Part shown: one piece after another, positions 1 through 7,933 of the stretch
Position numbering within the stretch: the first letter of the stretch is position 1
Layout of the letters: the number at the start of each line of letters is the position of its first letter
Source: Bacillota bacterium
GTDB taxonomy: Bacteria; Bacillota; Clostridia; Christensenellales; CAG-138
Reading direction: 5' to 3'
DNA: 28,770 nucleotides
Assembly (NCBI GenBank): GCA_023426265.1
Contig: JAFABA010000108.1
Location: 1-28,770 of the forward strand
Notes under the pieces: model-generated
The model's database searches: none
Told to the model about the DNA's origin: nothing
Seen by the model: only the letters and a program-made list of their open reading frames with translations
Program-made: the position numbers and the translations under genes

Positions 1-441
1 TTCCCGCCCATCCAGGCGGACGCGCACCTCCCCGGTCTCGTCCAGCTCCTCGCCGGGGGTGGAGTTGTAGACGCGGATCAGGACATTGCCGCCGCCACGG
101 TTGATGATATCCTCCATCTTGTTCCAGTGGAAGTGCATGGGAGCGTATTGTCCTTCCCGCAGATAGAGCAGCTTTTCGGCGTAGGTCTTGGCGTATTTAT
201 CCTTCATGGCAAGATTGCCGTTGCGGATCGTAATGAGCGAAAAGCCGACCTTGTTAAAGTCGCCCAGGCCGTAGTCGGTAATATCCCAGCCCAGCATGTT
301 GTCGCGGATTTCGTCGTAGTCGCGGCCCTTGGCTTTCCAGTCCTCCGGCGTAAAGTTACAAAAAGGCGGCAGGGCAAAACGATATTCGTTTATGAAAGCC
401 TCCATTTCCAACAGAGCTATGTTAATCTCGCTGCGTTTCAT
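1..441 (-). CDS. D-lyxose ketol-isomerase, N-terminal 147 codons (cut by window edge)
   Basis: Cupin-type sugar isomerase expected to interconvert D-lyxose and D-xylulose in the cytoplasm with a divalent metal. The visible protein has the family's hallmark runs: TPEDWKAKG (31-39), EIRDNMLGWDITDYG (44-58), the metal-ligand run MHFHWNKMED with H103, H105 and E110, then NRGGGN. The fourth ligand, a histidine further on, lies outside the window. I chose the ATG at 441 because an AAGGGG ribosome binding site sits six bases upstream; an in-frame ATG two codons earlier abuts that site and is less likely. It follows the chvE-type gene on the same strand after a 301-bp gap containing a stem-loop, so it may be the last operon member or be expressed separately. 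Family assignment is firm; the exact sugar (lyxose, or mannose/ribulose as in relatives) is inferred. Confidence 0.9.
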   Translation of the reverse strand, partial: MKRSEINIALLEMEAFINEYRFALPPFCNFTPEDWKAKGRDYDEIRDNMLGWDITDYGLGDFNKVGFSLITIRNGNLAMKDKYAKTYAEKLLYLREGQYAPMHFHWNKMEDIINRGGGNVLIRVYNSTPGEELDETGEVRVRLDGRE

Positions 442-742
442 AGTCATCCCCTTTTTCTGTCAAGAAAGTCCCTGACCGTGCTTATTGTGGGCATAGCCGG
501 TATCCCTCCGCGCTTTTGAGCGCATACGGCGACCGTGTGTGTTGGCAAATTCGGTGAAATCCCGGAGCTGCGCTTCGCCTACATGGCGACCTCGCCGGCG
601 GCGCGGTCACGTCGCTGAGCACATACGCATAGCGAACGCCCAAATCGCAAACCGCACCGATGTTCAGCAAAAATTTTCGTGGCTGCAAGCCGGACGGCAG
701 GGGAATATCCCCCGCCGTCCCTTTGCAAGAATTTAGGATTTC
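442..742. other. Intergenic region, 301 bp, GC-rich, no supported gene
   Basis: This is the gap between the chvE-like stop and the lyxose isomerase start. It holds the stem-loop at 692-720, a small GGCT/AGCC hairpin at 681-691 and a GCGCT-TTTG-AGCGC hairpin near 513-526. A 68-codon open frame lies on the minus strand (482-688), but it has no ribosome binding site or recognisable domain. The unusual length and composition for a gap inside an operon could mean an inserted dispersed repeat; nothing similar was seen elsewhere in the window. Confidence 0.4.
692..720 (-). terminator. Stem-loop after the solute-binding-protein gene
   Basis: GGACGGC (692-698) pairs with GCCGTCC (714-720), and GGGG (700-703) with CCCC (709-712), around an AATAT loop with one A/C mismatch. 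It starts about 23 bases after the stop of the chvE-like gene. On the minus strand no immediate U-run follows; the T-rich stretch comes about 20 bases later. It may protect the 3' end of an abundant solute-binding-protein message or attenuate expression of the isomerase rather than be a full terminator. Confidence 0.5.
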
Positions 743-1882
743 TTATTTCAGGAGCTCCAAGCGGCCGGGGTCATTCGCGAATGCCTCTTTGGCATTTTCC
801 TTGGTGACAACGAGGGGAGGAAGCTCGTAGAGGCCAACGTCCTTCTTGCCATTGTTCACGCTTGTGTCAGGCGTGGGCATACCGCTGCCTGCTTGCAGCG
901 ACTTGATTATCTCAATTGTCTTGCTCACGAGAACGTCGGTCGGCTTGGCTACGGTTGAGTACTGTCTGCCCGACCAAACCCACTCAACCGACTCGTTCTC
1001 AGCATCGAGGCCCGAAACAACGGGAATCTGCTGGCCGGCGTGCTCAGATGCGGTAATGATCGCGCGGGCGATGCCGTCGTTGGGGGAGAGGACGCCGTGG
1101 ATTTCCTTATCCGAGTAGAATCCGGAGAGGAGGGAGTCCATACGGGCCTGCGCTTTGGAGTTGTCCCAGTCCAAAGTGGCGCACTGGGTGAAATCCGTTT
1201 GTCCCGATACCACAACCAGCGTACCGTCGTCAATCTTGGGCTGGAGCACCGTCATGGCGCCCTTGAAAAAGTTGGGAGCGTTGGGGTCGGCAGGGCCGCC
1301 GCCGAACAACTCGATGTTGTAGGGACCCTCGCCCTTTTGGGCAGCCAATCCGTCCAGCAGAGCCTGTCCTTGCAGCTCGCCGGTCTTGATGCTGCCGAAC
1401 TGTACCACGCCGTCAACGCCGGTGGTGTTCTCAAGGAGGCGGTCATACCCGATGATGTAGATGCCGGCCGCCGCCGCTTCTTCCAGAACCGCCCCAAGCT
1501 GGGAACCGTCAACGGGGCCGACGACGATTACCTTGGCGCCATTCTGAATCATCGACTCGATCTGCTGTTGCTGCTGGGGAACCTTGTTGTCGGCGTGCTG
1601 GACGATCGGCTTGAAGCCCGCAGCCTCCAATTGGGTTCTAAACATCTGATCCGCTTCCGCCCAGTTCTGGGTGCCGAGCCAGGGCAGCGCAACACCGATG
1701 ACTGCGTCTGCGGCAAACCCGGCGCTGTCTGAAGCGGGAGCGGGGGCAGCCGGGGCGTCCGGAGCTGCGGGCGGAGCAGCGGGCGCGGAAGTGTCTTGGC
1801 GTCCTCCGCCGCAGCCTGTCAGTACCATTGCCACGAGGAGGGTTGCCACGAGGAACAGAGATAGGCGTTTTTTCATTTTCAT
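743..1882 (-). CDS. chvE: Multiple-monosaccharide ABC transporter, sugar-binding lipoprotein
   Basis: Extracellular sugar receptor that hands substrate to the MmsB/MmsA membrane complex. The 379-residue protein begins with a lipoprotein signal (charged MKMKKR, hydrophobic core, lipobox LTGC with Cys24), then an Ala/Pro/Asp linker to about residue 55, then a periplasmic-binding-protein type I fold. Family runs include VIGVALPWLGTQNWAEADQMF, QADNKV-like HADNKVPQQQQQIESMI, VGPVDGSQL and SPNDGIARAI, matching the ChvE/XylF group, which binds xylose, glucose, galactose or arabinose. The start is supported by GGGAGG six bases upstream. It comes after the ATPase and permease genes, reversing the more usual receptor-first order. 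The exact ligand cannot be read from sequence; the lyxose isomerase downstream hints at a pentose. Confidence 0.92.
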   Translation of the reverse strand: MKMKKRLSLFLVATLLVAMVLTGCGGGRQDTSAPAAPPAAPDAPAAPAPASDSAGFAADAVIGVALPWLGTQNWAEADQMFRTQLEAAGFKPIVQHADNKVPQQQQQIESMIQNGAKVIVVGPVDGSQLGAVLEEAAAAGIYIIGYDRLLENTTGVDGVVQFGSIKTGELQGQALLDGLAAQKGEGPYNIELFGGGPADPNAPNFFKGAMTVLQPKIDDGTLVVVSGQTDFTQCATLDWDNSKAQARMDSLLSGFYSDKEIHGVLSPNDGIARAIITASEHAGQQIPVVSGLDAENESVEWVWSGRQYSTVAKPTDVLVSKTIEIIKSLQAGSGMPTPDTSVNNGKKDVGLYELPPLVVTKENAKEAFANDPGRLELLK

Positions 1883-1939
1883 ATCTAACCTCCCGTTTTA
1901 AGTCCGTCGACTAATATGCAAAGCCCGGCCATCAGTCTG

Positions 1940-3217
1940 TCAGGAACCGCTGTCGGCAGGGGTACCTTCCTGGGGTTTGGCTTCGTGGGATATGTGTCCC
2001 TGGGGTACGCTTTCCTTTGCGGGAAACAGCCTCCCTATGATGGATTGACGGCCCTGTTGCTTGTTGAAAACATCGAAGGCAACCGCAACAAGCAGCACAA
2101 AGCCCTTAATAACCTGCGTGCGGTCAGCCCCAACGCCCATGAGCATCAGCCCGGAGTTGAGGACGGCCATCACCAGTCCCCCAACCATCGTGGCGAGAAC
2201 AGTGCCGACACCACCCGAAACGGCAGCGCCGCCGATAAAGACCGACGCAATGGCGTCCAATTCCCATCCGATGCCATCCGACGGACCGGCCGCGGTTGAG
2301 CGGCCCACAAACATGATTCCGGCCAAGGCCGCAAGCATGGACATATTGAGCATAGTGAGGAAATAGGTCTTCTGGACATTAACGCCGGACAGCGCGGCCG
2401 CGCTTTTGTTGCCTCCGACAGCATAGATGTGGCGCCCAAACCTGGTGCGCTGGGTGATGATGTGGTAGATGATGACCAAAATAACGAGAATCAGGCCCGG
2501 CACAGGAAAGGATGTGCCGGGGCGCCCGGTACCAAAAATCCATGTTAAGTAGCCAATGGCCACGCCGATCAAGGCAATCCGAACCACCACCGGCCAAAGC
2601 TCCTCTGTTTTTCCGGTCAGCTTTGCCGAGCGGTTGCGCTTGCGCAGTTGCGCAAAGGCGAAAGCGACAATCGCGATGATGCCCAGCAGCAGCGTCGAGT
2701 TGTTCATTCCTGTGAAAGCGGGCCCCCACTCGGGCAAATATCCCGCGCCGAACACTTTGAGTTCCACCGGCGCCGGCACCGAGATCGACTTTGAAATCCA
2801 GATGACGCCGCCGCGGAAAATCATCATGCCGCCCAATGTTGTAATAAAGCCGGGGATAGCGAGCTTAGACAGCCAGAACCCCTGCCACGCTCCAGCCGCA
2901 GCGCCGATTGCAAGGCTGAGAAGCACCGCGAGCCACCACGGCAACCCAAGATCCCGCGCCGCAAGAGCCATCATCATTCCCGAGAATCCGGCCACCGAGC
3001 CGACGGATAGATCGATCTGACCGATCACGATAACCATCAGCATTCCAATTGCCAGCACCAACACATACGCATTGCCGGATATCAGGTTCTGAAAGTTGGA
3101 GGAGGTAATCATTCTCCCTTCCGAAGCAATATTAAAGACGATGGTAAGCACCACTAAGGCGATCACCATACTGTATTGCCGCAGCCCACCGCCAAATACT
3201 TTCTTAATATATTTCAT
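1940..3217 (-). CDS. mmsB: Multiple-monosaccharide ABC transporter permease
   Basis: Integral membrane channel subunit of a CUT2-type sugar importer (branched-chain amino-acid permease-like fold). The 425-residue sequence has many hydrophobic helices, the conserved GQIDLSVGSVAGFSGM run (about residues 66-81) and, late in the protein, the GVNVQKTYF and GGAAVSGGVGTVLATMVGG segments typical of XylH/GguB/RbsC permeases. It is longer than RbsC (about 320) and matches the longer GguB/XylH class, which carries an extra loop near residues 190-215. Its ATG overlaps the stop of the upstream ATPase gene by four bases (ATGA), so translation is probably coupled. A 57-bp gap then leads to the chvE-like gene. 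Confidence 0.92.
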   Translation of the reverse strand: MKYIKKVFGGGLRQYSMVIALVVLTIVFNIASEGRMITSSNFQNLISGNAYVLVLAIGMLMVIVIGQIDLSVGSVAGFSGMMMALAARDLGLPWWLAVLLSLAIGAAAGAWQGFWLSKLAIPGFITTLGGMMIFRGGVIWISKSISVPAPVELKVFGAGYLPEWGPAFTGMNNSTLLLGIIAIVAFAFAQLRKRNRSAKLTGKTEELWPVVVRIALIGVAIGYLTWIFGTGRPGTSFPVPGLILVILVIIYHIITQRTRFGRHIYAVGGNKSAAALSGVNVQKTYFLTMLNMSMLAALAGIMFVGRSTAAGPSDGIGWELDAIASVFIGGAAVSGGVGTVLATMVGGLVMAVLNSGLMLMGVGADRTQVIKGFVLLVAVAFDVFNKQQGRQSIIGRLFPAKESVPQGHISHEAKPQEGTPADSGS

Positions 3218-4782
3218 AACGCCTTCTCTTCCTTTCCTGCGTTAGATTCCAGCGCCGAGGTGTTTGTCATAATTCTCATGAGTTTTTCCTGATTGGCTTC
3301 CTGGCGGTCAAACACGCCCGTTATGCTGCCCTCAAAAATGGTGTAGATTCTGTCCGATACGCCAAGCAGTTCGGGCAGCTCGGAGGAAATGATAATGACT
3401 GCTTTTCCCTGGTCCGCAAGCTCATGAATCAGGCGATAGATTTCGTACTTGGCGCCAACGTCGATCCCGCGGGTGGGCTCGTCAAGAATCAGAACATCCG
3501 GCTCTGTAAACATCCATTTGCCCAGAACAACCTTTTGCTGGTTCCCGCCGGACAGGGTGGCCACGCCGAGGTCAACGCTGTGCGTCTTGACATTTAAGGT
3601 GCGGCGGTACCGTTCGGCAACCTGGAATTCCCGGTCCAAATCAAGGAGCCTGCCGCGCAAAATAGCCTTTAGGTTTGCCGACACGGTTGTAACGCGGATA
3701 CTGTCTATCAGATTGAGCCCCAACATCTTGCGGTCCTCGGGCACATAGGCGATGCCCTGCCGGATGGCGGAAGCAACCGAGGCAACGCGAATCTCCTTGC
3801 CCCTGATTTTGATAGAGCCGCCAAGGTAGACGCCATAGTTTTGCCCGAAGATGGACCGCATAAGCTCAGTTCTTCCCGCGCCCATAAGACCGGCGAAGCC
3901 GACGATCTCTCCTGCTCTGACAAAGAAGCTGGAGTTCTTGCATACCAGCCGGCCGGGAATATTGGGGTCTTCCACCCGCCAGTCGGACACCTCGAAGATT
4001 ATCTCGCCGGGATTCGACTCGTGAGGGGGATAGCGGTTTTCGATGGAGCGCCCTACCATAGAGCGAATGATGCGGTTCTCATCGACATGCCCCGCTTCGA
4101 CGGCGTAGGTTTCGACAGCGCGGCCATCGCGGAGTACCGTGACGGCGTCGGATATCGCCGCGATCTCGCTGAGCTTGTGCGAAATCATGATACAGGTGAT
4201 GTCCCGGCTTTTTAAGCCGCGCATGAGATCAAACAAGTTCGCGGCGTCGGCCTCGTTGAGCGCGGAGGTCGGCTCATCGAGGATCAGCAGCTTGACATTT
4301 TTGGAAAGCGCCTTCGCGATTTCCACCAATTGCTGCTGGCCTACGCCCAAGTGCTTGATCAGGATGTTGGGGTCTATCTCCAGCCCCACCCGCGCAAGCA
4401 GTTCTACCGTACGCTGCCGTGCTGCATCCCAGTCAATCAATCCGTGTTTTACGATCTCGTTTCCCAGAAAGATGTTTTCGGCTATAGACAGCTCCGGAAT
4501 CATTGTCAGCTCTTGGTGAATAATCACGATACCGGCACTCTCGGATTCTTTGATGTCCTTGAAAGCAACTTCACTGCCCATGTAGATGATTTTGCCTTCA
4601 TAGGAGCCGTGAGGATAAACACCGGAAAGGACCTTCATCAAGGTTGATTTCCCCGCGCCATTCTCGCCGCAAACTGCGTGAATTTCGCCTCGATGTACCT
4701 CCAGCGTCACATCGTCGAGCGCACGCACGCCCGGAAAGAGTTTGGTAATGCCCTGCATTTGTAGGATCAAAGGATGTTCCAT
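3214..4782 (-). CDS. mmsA: Multiple-monosaccharide ABC transporter ATP-binding protein
   Basis: Cytoplasmic ATPase with two fused nucleotide-binding domains that powers the MmsB permease. The first domain has Walker A GENGAGKST (39-47), the LGVGQQQLVEIAKAL signature, and Walker B LLILDEPTSAL. The second has the degenerate Walker A GLMGAGRTEL usual for the second half of CUT2 ATPases, signature LSGGNQQKVVLGKWM and Walker B LILDEPTRGIDVGA. I chose the ATG at 4782 (522 residues): GGGGAG lies seven bases upstream, and the homologous region begins there. An in-frame ATG at 4842 would overlap the preceding HAD gene and adds 20 residues unlike this family. The gene starts 40 bp after the HAD stop. 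Confidence 0.93.
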   Translation of the reverse strand: MEHPLILQMQGITKLFPGVRALDDVTLEVHRGEIHAVCGENGAGKSTLMKVLSGVYPHGSYEGKIIYMGSEVAFKDIKESESAGIVIIHQELTMIPELSIAENIFLGNEIVKHGLIDWDAARQRTVELLARVGLEIDPNILIKHLGVGQQQLVEIAKALSKNVKLLILDEPTSALNEADAANLFDLMRGLKSRDITCIMISHKLSEIAAISDAVTVLRDGRAVETYAVEAGHVDENRIIRSMVGRSIENRYPPHESNPGEIIFEVSDWRVEDPNIPGRLVCKNSSFFVRAGEIVGFAGLMGAGRTELMRSIFGQNYGVYLGGSIKIRGKEIRVASVASAIRQGIAYVPEDRKMLGLNLIDSIRVTTVSANLKAILRGRLLDLDREFQVAERYRRTLNVKTHSVDLGVATLSGGNQQKVVLGKWMFTEPDVLILDEPTRGIDVGAKYEIYRLIHELADQGKAVIIISSELPELLGVSDRIYTIFEGSITGVFDRQEANQEKLMRIMTNTSALESNAGKEEKAL

Positions 4783-4822
4783 AACCACACTCCCCATACG
4801 CTTGCATTTTTGCAAGCAAATA

Positions 4823-5638
4823 CTATATGCGCTTTTCTGCAAAATTCAACCGTTTAAGTCCCGCGAGCACACCCTGGTGGTCGTTGTCCAACGTAATATT
4901 TCGCGCCTGTCTTTTTACCTCTGCCGGCGCGTTACCCATTGCAAAGCAGGTACCGGTGGCAAGCAGCATATCCACGTCGTTGAAATTGTCACCAAAAGAT
5001 ACGGTAGCTTCAATGGGAATATCATAGTCCTTGCAAAGATATTTGATCGCGCTGGATTTGGAGATGGCTCCGTCCATAATTTCAAGATAAGTGTCTTTTG
5101 AGCGGTAAACGGAAAGCCCGGAGAATTGTTCTTTAAGTGCACTGCTGAGGTCCGCGATCGCTTCCGCTTCCCCCATACACAAAAACTTATGTATATGTCC
5201 TTTTTGTGGGATGAAATCAGAAATCCTGCCTTCTTTCGGCACCGACGCCGTGATGCTTTGTTCCTGCACTATCCATTTGTCATAAATATTGTCTGAAATC
5301 CAGTCATGGTGACAATAGGCGCTGCAACAAACATGTTTCCATTCTCTTTTAACGAACGCGTCAATGAGGATCGCTCTTTCATGGTCGATGCCAGCGGTTT
5401 TGACCGGATCCCCGCATTCATTGAGGATAAGCGCGCCGCTGTAGCAAACGATGGGCGCCTTTATTCCCAATTCGCGCTGCAAAGGAAAAATTCCAGAAGG
5501 CATACGAGCCGATACAAGTATAAAAGGTATGCCGATACGATAGAGTTCCTGTATTTTTTGTCTCGTACCCCGTGAAATACGATTTTTTGAGTCTAAGAGC
5601 GTTCCGTCAATATCACAAAAGACCATTTTATATTGCAT
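4823..5638 (-). CDS. Cof-type HAD-IIB family phosphatase
   Basis: Cytoplasmic sugar-phosphate or nucleotide-type phosphatase of the haloacid dehalogenase superfamily, 271 residues, the usual Cof/YidA length. Motif I is FCDIDGTLLDS with catalytic D9 and D11; motif II is LVSAR; the motif III lysine lies in SKSSAIKYL; motif IV is SFGDNFNDVDML, binding Mg2+. The long C2-type cap between motifs II and III is present. The start ATG has no clear ribosome binding site, but the stop of the ROK regulator lies only 14 bp upstream, suggesting coupled translation. Its place between a sugar regulator and a sugar transporter suggests it acts on a sugar phosphate from the same pathway; substrate specificity cannot be read from the sequence. 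Confidence 0.9.
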   Translation of the reverse strand: MQYKMVFCDIDGTLLDSKNRISRGTRQKIQELYRIGIPFILVSARMPSGIFPLQRELGIKAPIVCYSGALILNECGDPVKTAGIDHERAILIDAFVKREWKHVCCSAYCHHDWISDNIYDKWIVQEQSITASVPKEGRISDFIPQKGHIHKFLCMGEAEAIADLSSALKEQFSGLSVYRSKDTYLEIMDGAISKSSAIKYLCKDYDIPIEATVSFGDNFNDVDMLLATGTCFAMGNAPAEVKRQARNITLDNDHQGVLAGLKRLNFAEKRI

Positions 5639-5652
5639 AGTTTCGGGAGTAA

Positions 5653-6879
5653 TTATTTGTCATTCCCCCCTGTGCCAGCCGCCGAAAACATACTGGGCAG
5701 TTGCAGCACCTTATCCGTTGCTGTGGCGGCTGCACCATAGAGGGTGGGATCTATCTTGAGGCCGGTTATTTTAATCTGTACCTTGGCATGCAGTTCAGGA
5801 ATAACGCGCTGCTTAACCACTTCCTGAATAGTAGGCATCAACAAGTCCCCTCCCTGAGATACGACGTCGCCAATGATGATAATGTCGGGGTTATAGGCAT
5901 TTATCAGCGTAACACAGCCGTAACCGATATACTCCGCCGTCTCCCGCACCACGTCCCGCGCTTTTTGATTGCCGGCACGAGCCGCTTCAAAAACGGCGTT
6001 GCAGGCGTCGCTGCTTTGCGGATTTCCGCTGGGAAGGCATTCCGGCACATGCTTCTGCGCTTTCTTCAATATGGCCGGAGCCGAGCAATACATCTCAAGG
6101 CAGCCATAGTTGCCGCATTCACAGCGTGGGCCGTGGGCGTCCACACTAATATGCCCGGTTTCGCATGCGGTACCCTGCACACCCAGAAAAAGGCTGCCGC
6201 GCTCAATAATACCGGAGCCTACGCCATCGCCTACCAAGAAATAGGCCAGCGTGCTCAGAGGCTGGGCATGCCCTCCAAACAGCCATTCGGCCAGCGCACC
6301 CGCGTTTGCGTCATGCTCTATAAAAACAGGCTTGTTGAACTCTTCCTTGAATTCCTCAATAAAATTGATCGTGTGCCAAGCGGACATTTGAGTTACTACC
6401 GCAATACGTCCTTCATCCCGCAAGTAAGGCCCCGGAACGGCAAGACCGATGGATACTACATTTTCATATTTCTTCAGCATATCGTGTATCTGCTTTTTCA
6501 TAGCAGAAAGCACATTTGGGGGATCTTCCGCAAGTGAATATTTTGTTTCGGTTTGGATGTATATTTTACCCGAAATATCGAACACGCCTACTGCGAACAT
6601 CTGTCTTGCAAACTTTACCCCAATGATCTGATGTCTGTCGGCGTTCAGCCTAAGCCCTATTGAACGGCGGTTGTCGCTGCCTGTTATGATCCCTACCTCG
6701 ACTACAATGCCCATTTCCATCATCGACGCCACTATTTTTGTAATAGCCGCTTGGGTAAGGCCCGTTTGTCTGGCAATGTCTGCCCGGGAACACACCTCTT
6801 GCTTTTGTAATGTCTTTACAACAGCAGAGCGGTTTATTTCGGTCAAATCACTATTGTTTTTGCCTAATGCACCTCTCAT
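5653..6879 (-). CDS. ROK-family transcriptional regulator (XylR/NagC type)
   Basis: Sugar-responsive repressor of 408 residues, first gene of its operon. Residues 14-62 form a MarR-like winged helix (SRADIARQTGLTQAAITKIV). The rest is a ROK sugar-kinase-like domain: EHDANAGALAEW (188-199), ETGH (240-243) and the zinc motif CECGNYGC (253-260). The ATP phosphate loop normally near residue 90 (DxGGT) reads GVKFARQ, so it should bind sugar without phosphorylating it, as in XylR and NagC. The ATG at 6879 has only a distant GAGGG upstream, so the start is less certain than for neighbours. Its promoter carries two direct repeats just past the -10 box, consistent with autoregulation together with the transporter. 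The effector is probably the imported sugar or its phosphate. Confidence 0.9.
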   Translation of the reverse strand: MRGALGKNNSDLTEINRSAVVKTLQKQEVCSRADIARQTGLTQAAITKIVASMMEMGIVVEVGIITGSDNRRSIGLRLNADRHQIIGVKFARQMFAVGVFDISGKIYIQTETKYSLAEDPPNVLSAMKKQIHDMLKKYENVVSIGLAVPGPYLRDEGRIAVVTQMSAWHTINFIEEFKEEFNKPVFIEHDANAGALAEWLFGGHAQPLSTLAYFLVGDGVGSGIIERGSLFLGVQGTACETGHISVDAHGPRCECGNYGCLEMYCSAPAILKKAQKHVPECLPSGNPQSSDACNAVFEAARAGNQKARDVVRETAEYIGYGCVTLINAYNPDIIIIGDVVSQGGDLLMPTIQEVVKQRVIPELHAKVQIKITGLKIDPTLYGAAATATDKVLQLPSMFSAAGTGGNDK

Positions 6880-6922
6880 TTTTGTTTGCTGTCCGCCCTC
6901 TTGCCGCTTTAGAGTATATACG

Positions 6923-6978
6923 CTCTGTTAATCAATTCACTCTGTTAATAGATTAATGCAAAAACATCCACACGTCAA
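6923..6978 (-). promoter_or_regulatory. Promoter of the ROK/sugar operon with direct-repeat operator
   Basis: On the minus strand TTGACG (6973-6978), a 17-base spacer and TAATCT (6950-6955) form a sigma-A-type promoter. Immediately downstream, over the expected transcription start, the ten-base sequence ATTAACAGAG occurs twice as a direct repeat (6940-6949 and 6923-6932, 17 bases apart). A repressor bound there would block initiation; the ROK protein encoded just downstream is the obvious candidate. The repeats are seen directly; the binding protein is inferred. Confidence 0.65.
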
Positions 6979-7050
6979 CCATTTATTAGTATGTAAATCA
7001 GTTTAATCTATATATAAAATATTTTTACTTTAATGCATTTATATATTTTT

Positions 7051-7069
7051 AAAGTAATATAATTACTTT
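7051..7069. promoter_or_regulatory. 19-bp perfect inverted repeat in the divergent control region
   Basis: AAAGTAAT (7051-7058) and ATTACTTT (7062-7069) are exact inverted arms around ATA. The repeat contains a TATAAT-like core and sits about 73 bp behind the ROK -35 box and 90 bp ahead of the plus-strand promoter. It has the size and symmetry of a dimeric repressor site. The spacing between TAAT and ATTA is three bases, not the one base of a Fur/PerR 7-1-7 box. In this AT-rich DNA a chance palindrome is possible. Confidence 0.4.
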
Positions 7070-7078
7070 TGTCAAACT

Positions 7079-7116
7079 GCAAGGCTTCGCAATTAAGATT
7101 GCAGCCTGCTTTTTTT
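7079..7116 (+). terminator. Intrinsic-terminator-like hairpin with seven T residues
   Basis: GCAAGGC (7079-7085) pairs with GCCTGC (7104-7109) leaving one A bulged, followed inside by GCAAT (7089-7093) with ATTGC (7098-7102) around a TAAG loop; T7 follows at 7110-7116. It looks like a plus-strand terminator, yet no plus-strand gene lies in the 200 bp before it. It may end an unannotated short transcript or block antisense transcription from the ROK side. Confidence 0.5.
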
Positions 7117-7158
7117 AAGTTTGCGGCGACATGTTTATATTCATTTTTCCTGCGCCTA

Positions 7159-7215
7159 TTGACAAGCGGCATGCCGAACTATATATTTATTAGTAACAGG
7201 TCCCATTAACGGAGG
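7159..7215 (+). promoter_or_regulatory. Strong promoter and RBS for the DUF4491 operon
   Basis: TTGACA (7159-7164), a 17-base spacer and TATATT (7182-7187) match the sigma-A consensus at 11 of 12 positions. GGAGG (7211-7215) lies six bases before the ATG at 7222, leaving a leader of roughly 28 bases. Confidence 0.8.
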
Positions 7216-7221
7216 CTTTAT

Positions 7222-7560
7222 ATGCATTGGTCAGGCGTTGTTATTGGAGCTATGGCATTTTTAATCATTGGCGCTTTCCATCCCATCGTCATTAAGTGTG
7301 AATATTATTTCTCCAGCAAAATCTGGCCCGTGTTTCTGGCTGGCGGGCTACTGTGCTGTACTGCGTCCCTTTTCATTACGCAGGCTGTCTTTTCCGCCAT
7401 ACTGGCGGTGCTGGGCTTTACTATGCTGTGGAGCATCGGGGAGCTGAGGCATCAGGAGGAGCGAGTCAAAAAGGGATGGTTTCCACAGAACCCCAACCGC
7501 AGGCACGTCGCCAAAACCGGAGCAAACTCTATTTCTGATCTGGAGGGCGGTTTGAAATGA
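7222..7560 (+). CDS. DUF4491 family small membrane protein
   Basis: Predicted cytoplasmic-membrane protein of 112 residues and unknown function. The N-terminus MHWSGVVIGAMAFLIIGAFHP is the first membrane segment and carries the family's conserved GAFHPIVIKCEYYFS run; two further hydrophobic segments follow (about 37-52 and 53-70), then the conserved cytoplasmic SIGELRHQEERVKKGWFPQNPNR. A near-consensus promoter and ribosome binding site precede it. Its stop overlaps the start of the next gene by four bases, so the two are translationally coupled. Nothing in the sequence shows a biochemical role. Confidence 0.85.
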   Translation: MHWSGVVIGAMAFLIIGAFHPIVIKCEYYFSSKIWPVFLAGGLLCCTASLFITQAVFSAILAVLGFTMLWSIGELRHQEERVKKGWFPQNPNRRHVAKTGANSISDLEGGLK

Positions 7561-7925
7561 ACCTGAAAAACGTATTACTTGCGGGTGCAGGGTTCCTGCT
7601 GTTGGCGATGGGTGCAGTCGGCCTGGTGCTTCCGGTATGGCCGACTACGCCTTTCGTTCTGGCCGCCGCCGGCTGCTTCGTATCCACCCCGAAATTGCAT
7701 GCGTGCGTAATGAAAATTCCTTTTGTCAACGAATATATTCGAAATTACGAGGACAAAAAAGGACTACCCGGGAAAACGGTGGCAATAAGCCTGATCTTTC
7801 TGTGGACAATGCTTCTGATTTCCGCGTTTCACATCCGGACGGCCTGGATAATATGCTGCCTGGCGCTGGTCGGCATTGCCGTAACGGCGCATATCCTTTC
7901 CATTGCAAAACCCAGAAAGCAATAG
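7557..7925 (+). CDS. DUF454 (YbaN-like) inner-membrane protein
   Basis: Small membrane protein of 122 residues in the YbaN/DUF454 family, function unknown. It shows the family pattern: hydrophobic GAGFLLLAMGAVGLVLPVWPTTPFVL (10-35, with the conserved LPxxPTTPF run), a short soluble stretch with KLHACVMKIPFVNEYIRNYE, then two closely spaced membrane helices (about 72-112). It starts inside the stop of the DUF4491 gene (ATGA overlap). DUF454 proteins often sit beside redox or haem genes; here the catalase follows one gene later, which is suggestive only. Confidence 0.88.
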   Translation: MNLKNVLLAGAGFLLLAMGAVGLVLPVWPTTPFVLAAAGCFVSTPKLHACVMKIPFVNEYIRNYEDKKGLPGKTVAISLIFLWTMLLISAFHIRTAWIICCLALVGIAVTAHILSIAKPRKQ

Positions 7926-7933
7926 GCCGCACC

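Noticed and set aside
482..688. 68-codon minus-strand frame in the gap after chvE
   Set aside because: No ribosome binding site or domain; composition suggests noncoding repeat DNA.
4783..4842. Upstream start for the transporter ATPase
   Set aside because: It overlaps the HAD gene, and a good GGGGAG site directs the ATG at 4782.
7637..7933. Longer N-terminus for the seven-helix membrane protein
   Set aside because: It overlaps the DUF454 gene out of frame, and hydrophobic membrane-protein content begins only after the ATG at 7934.
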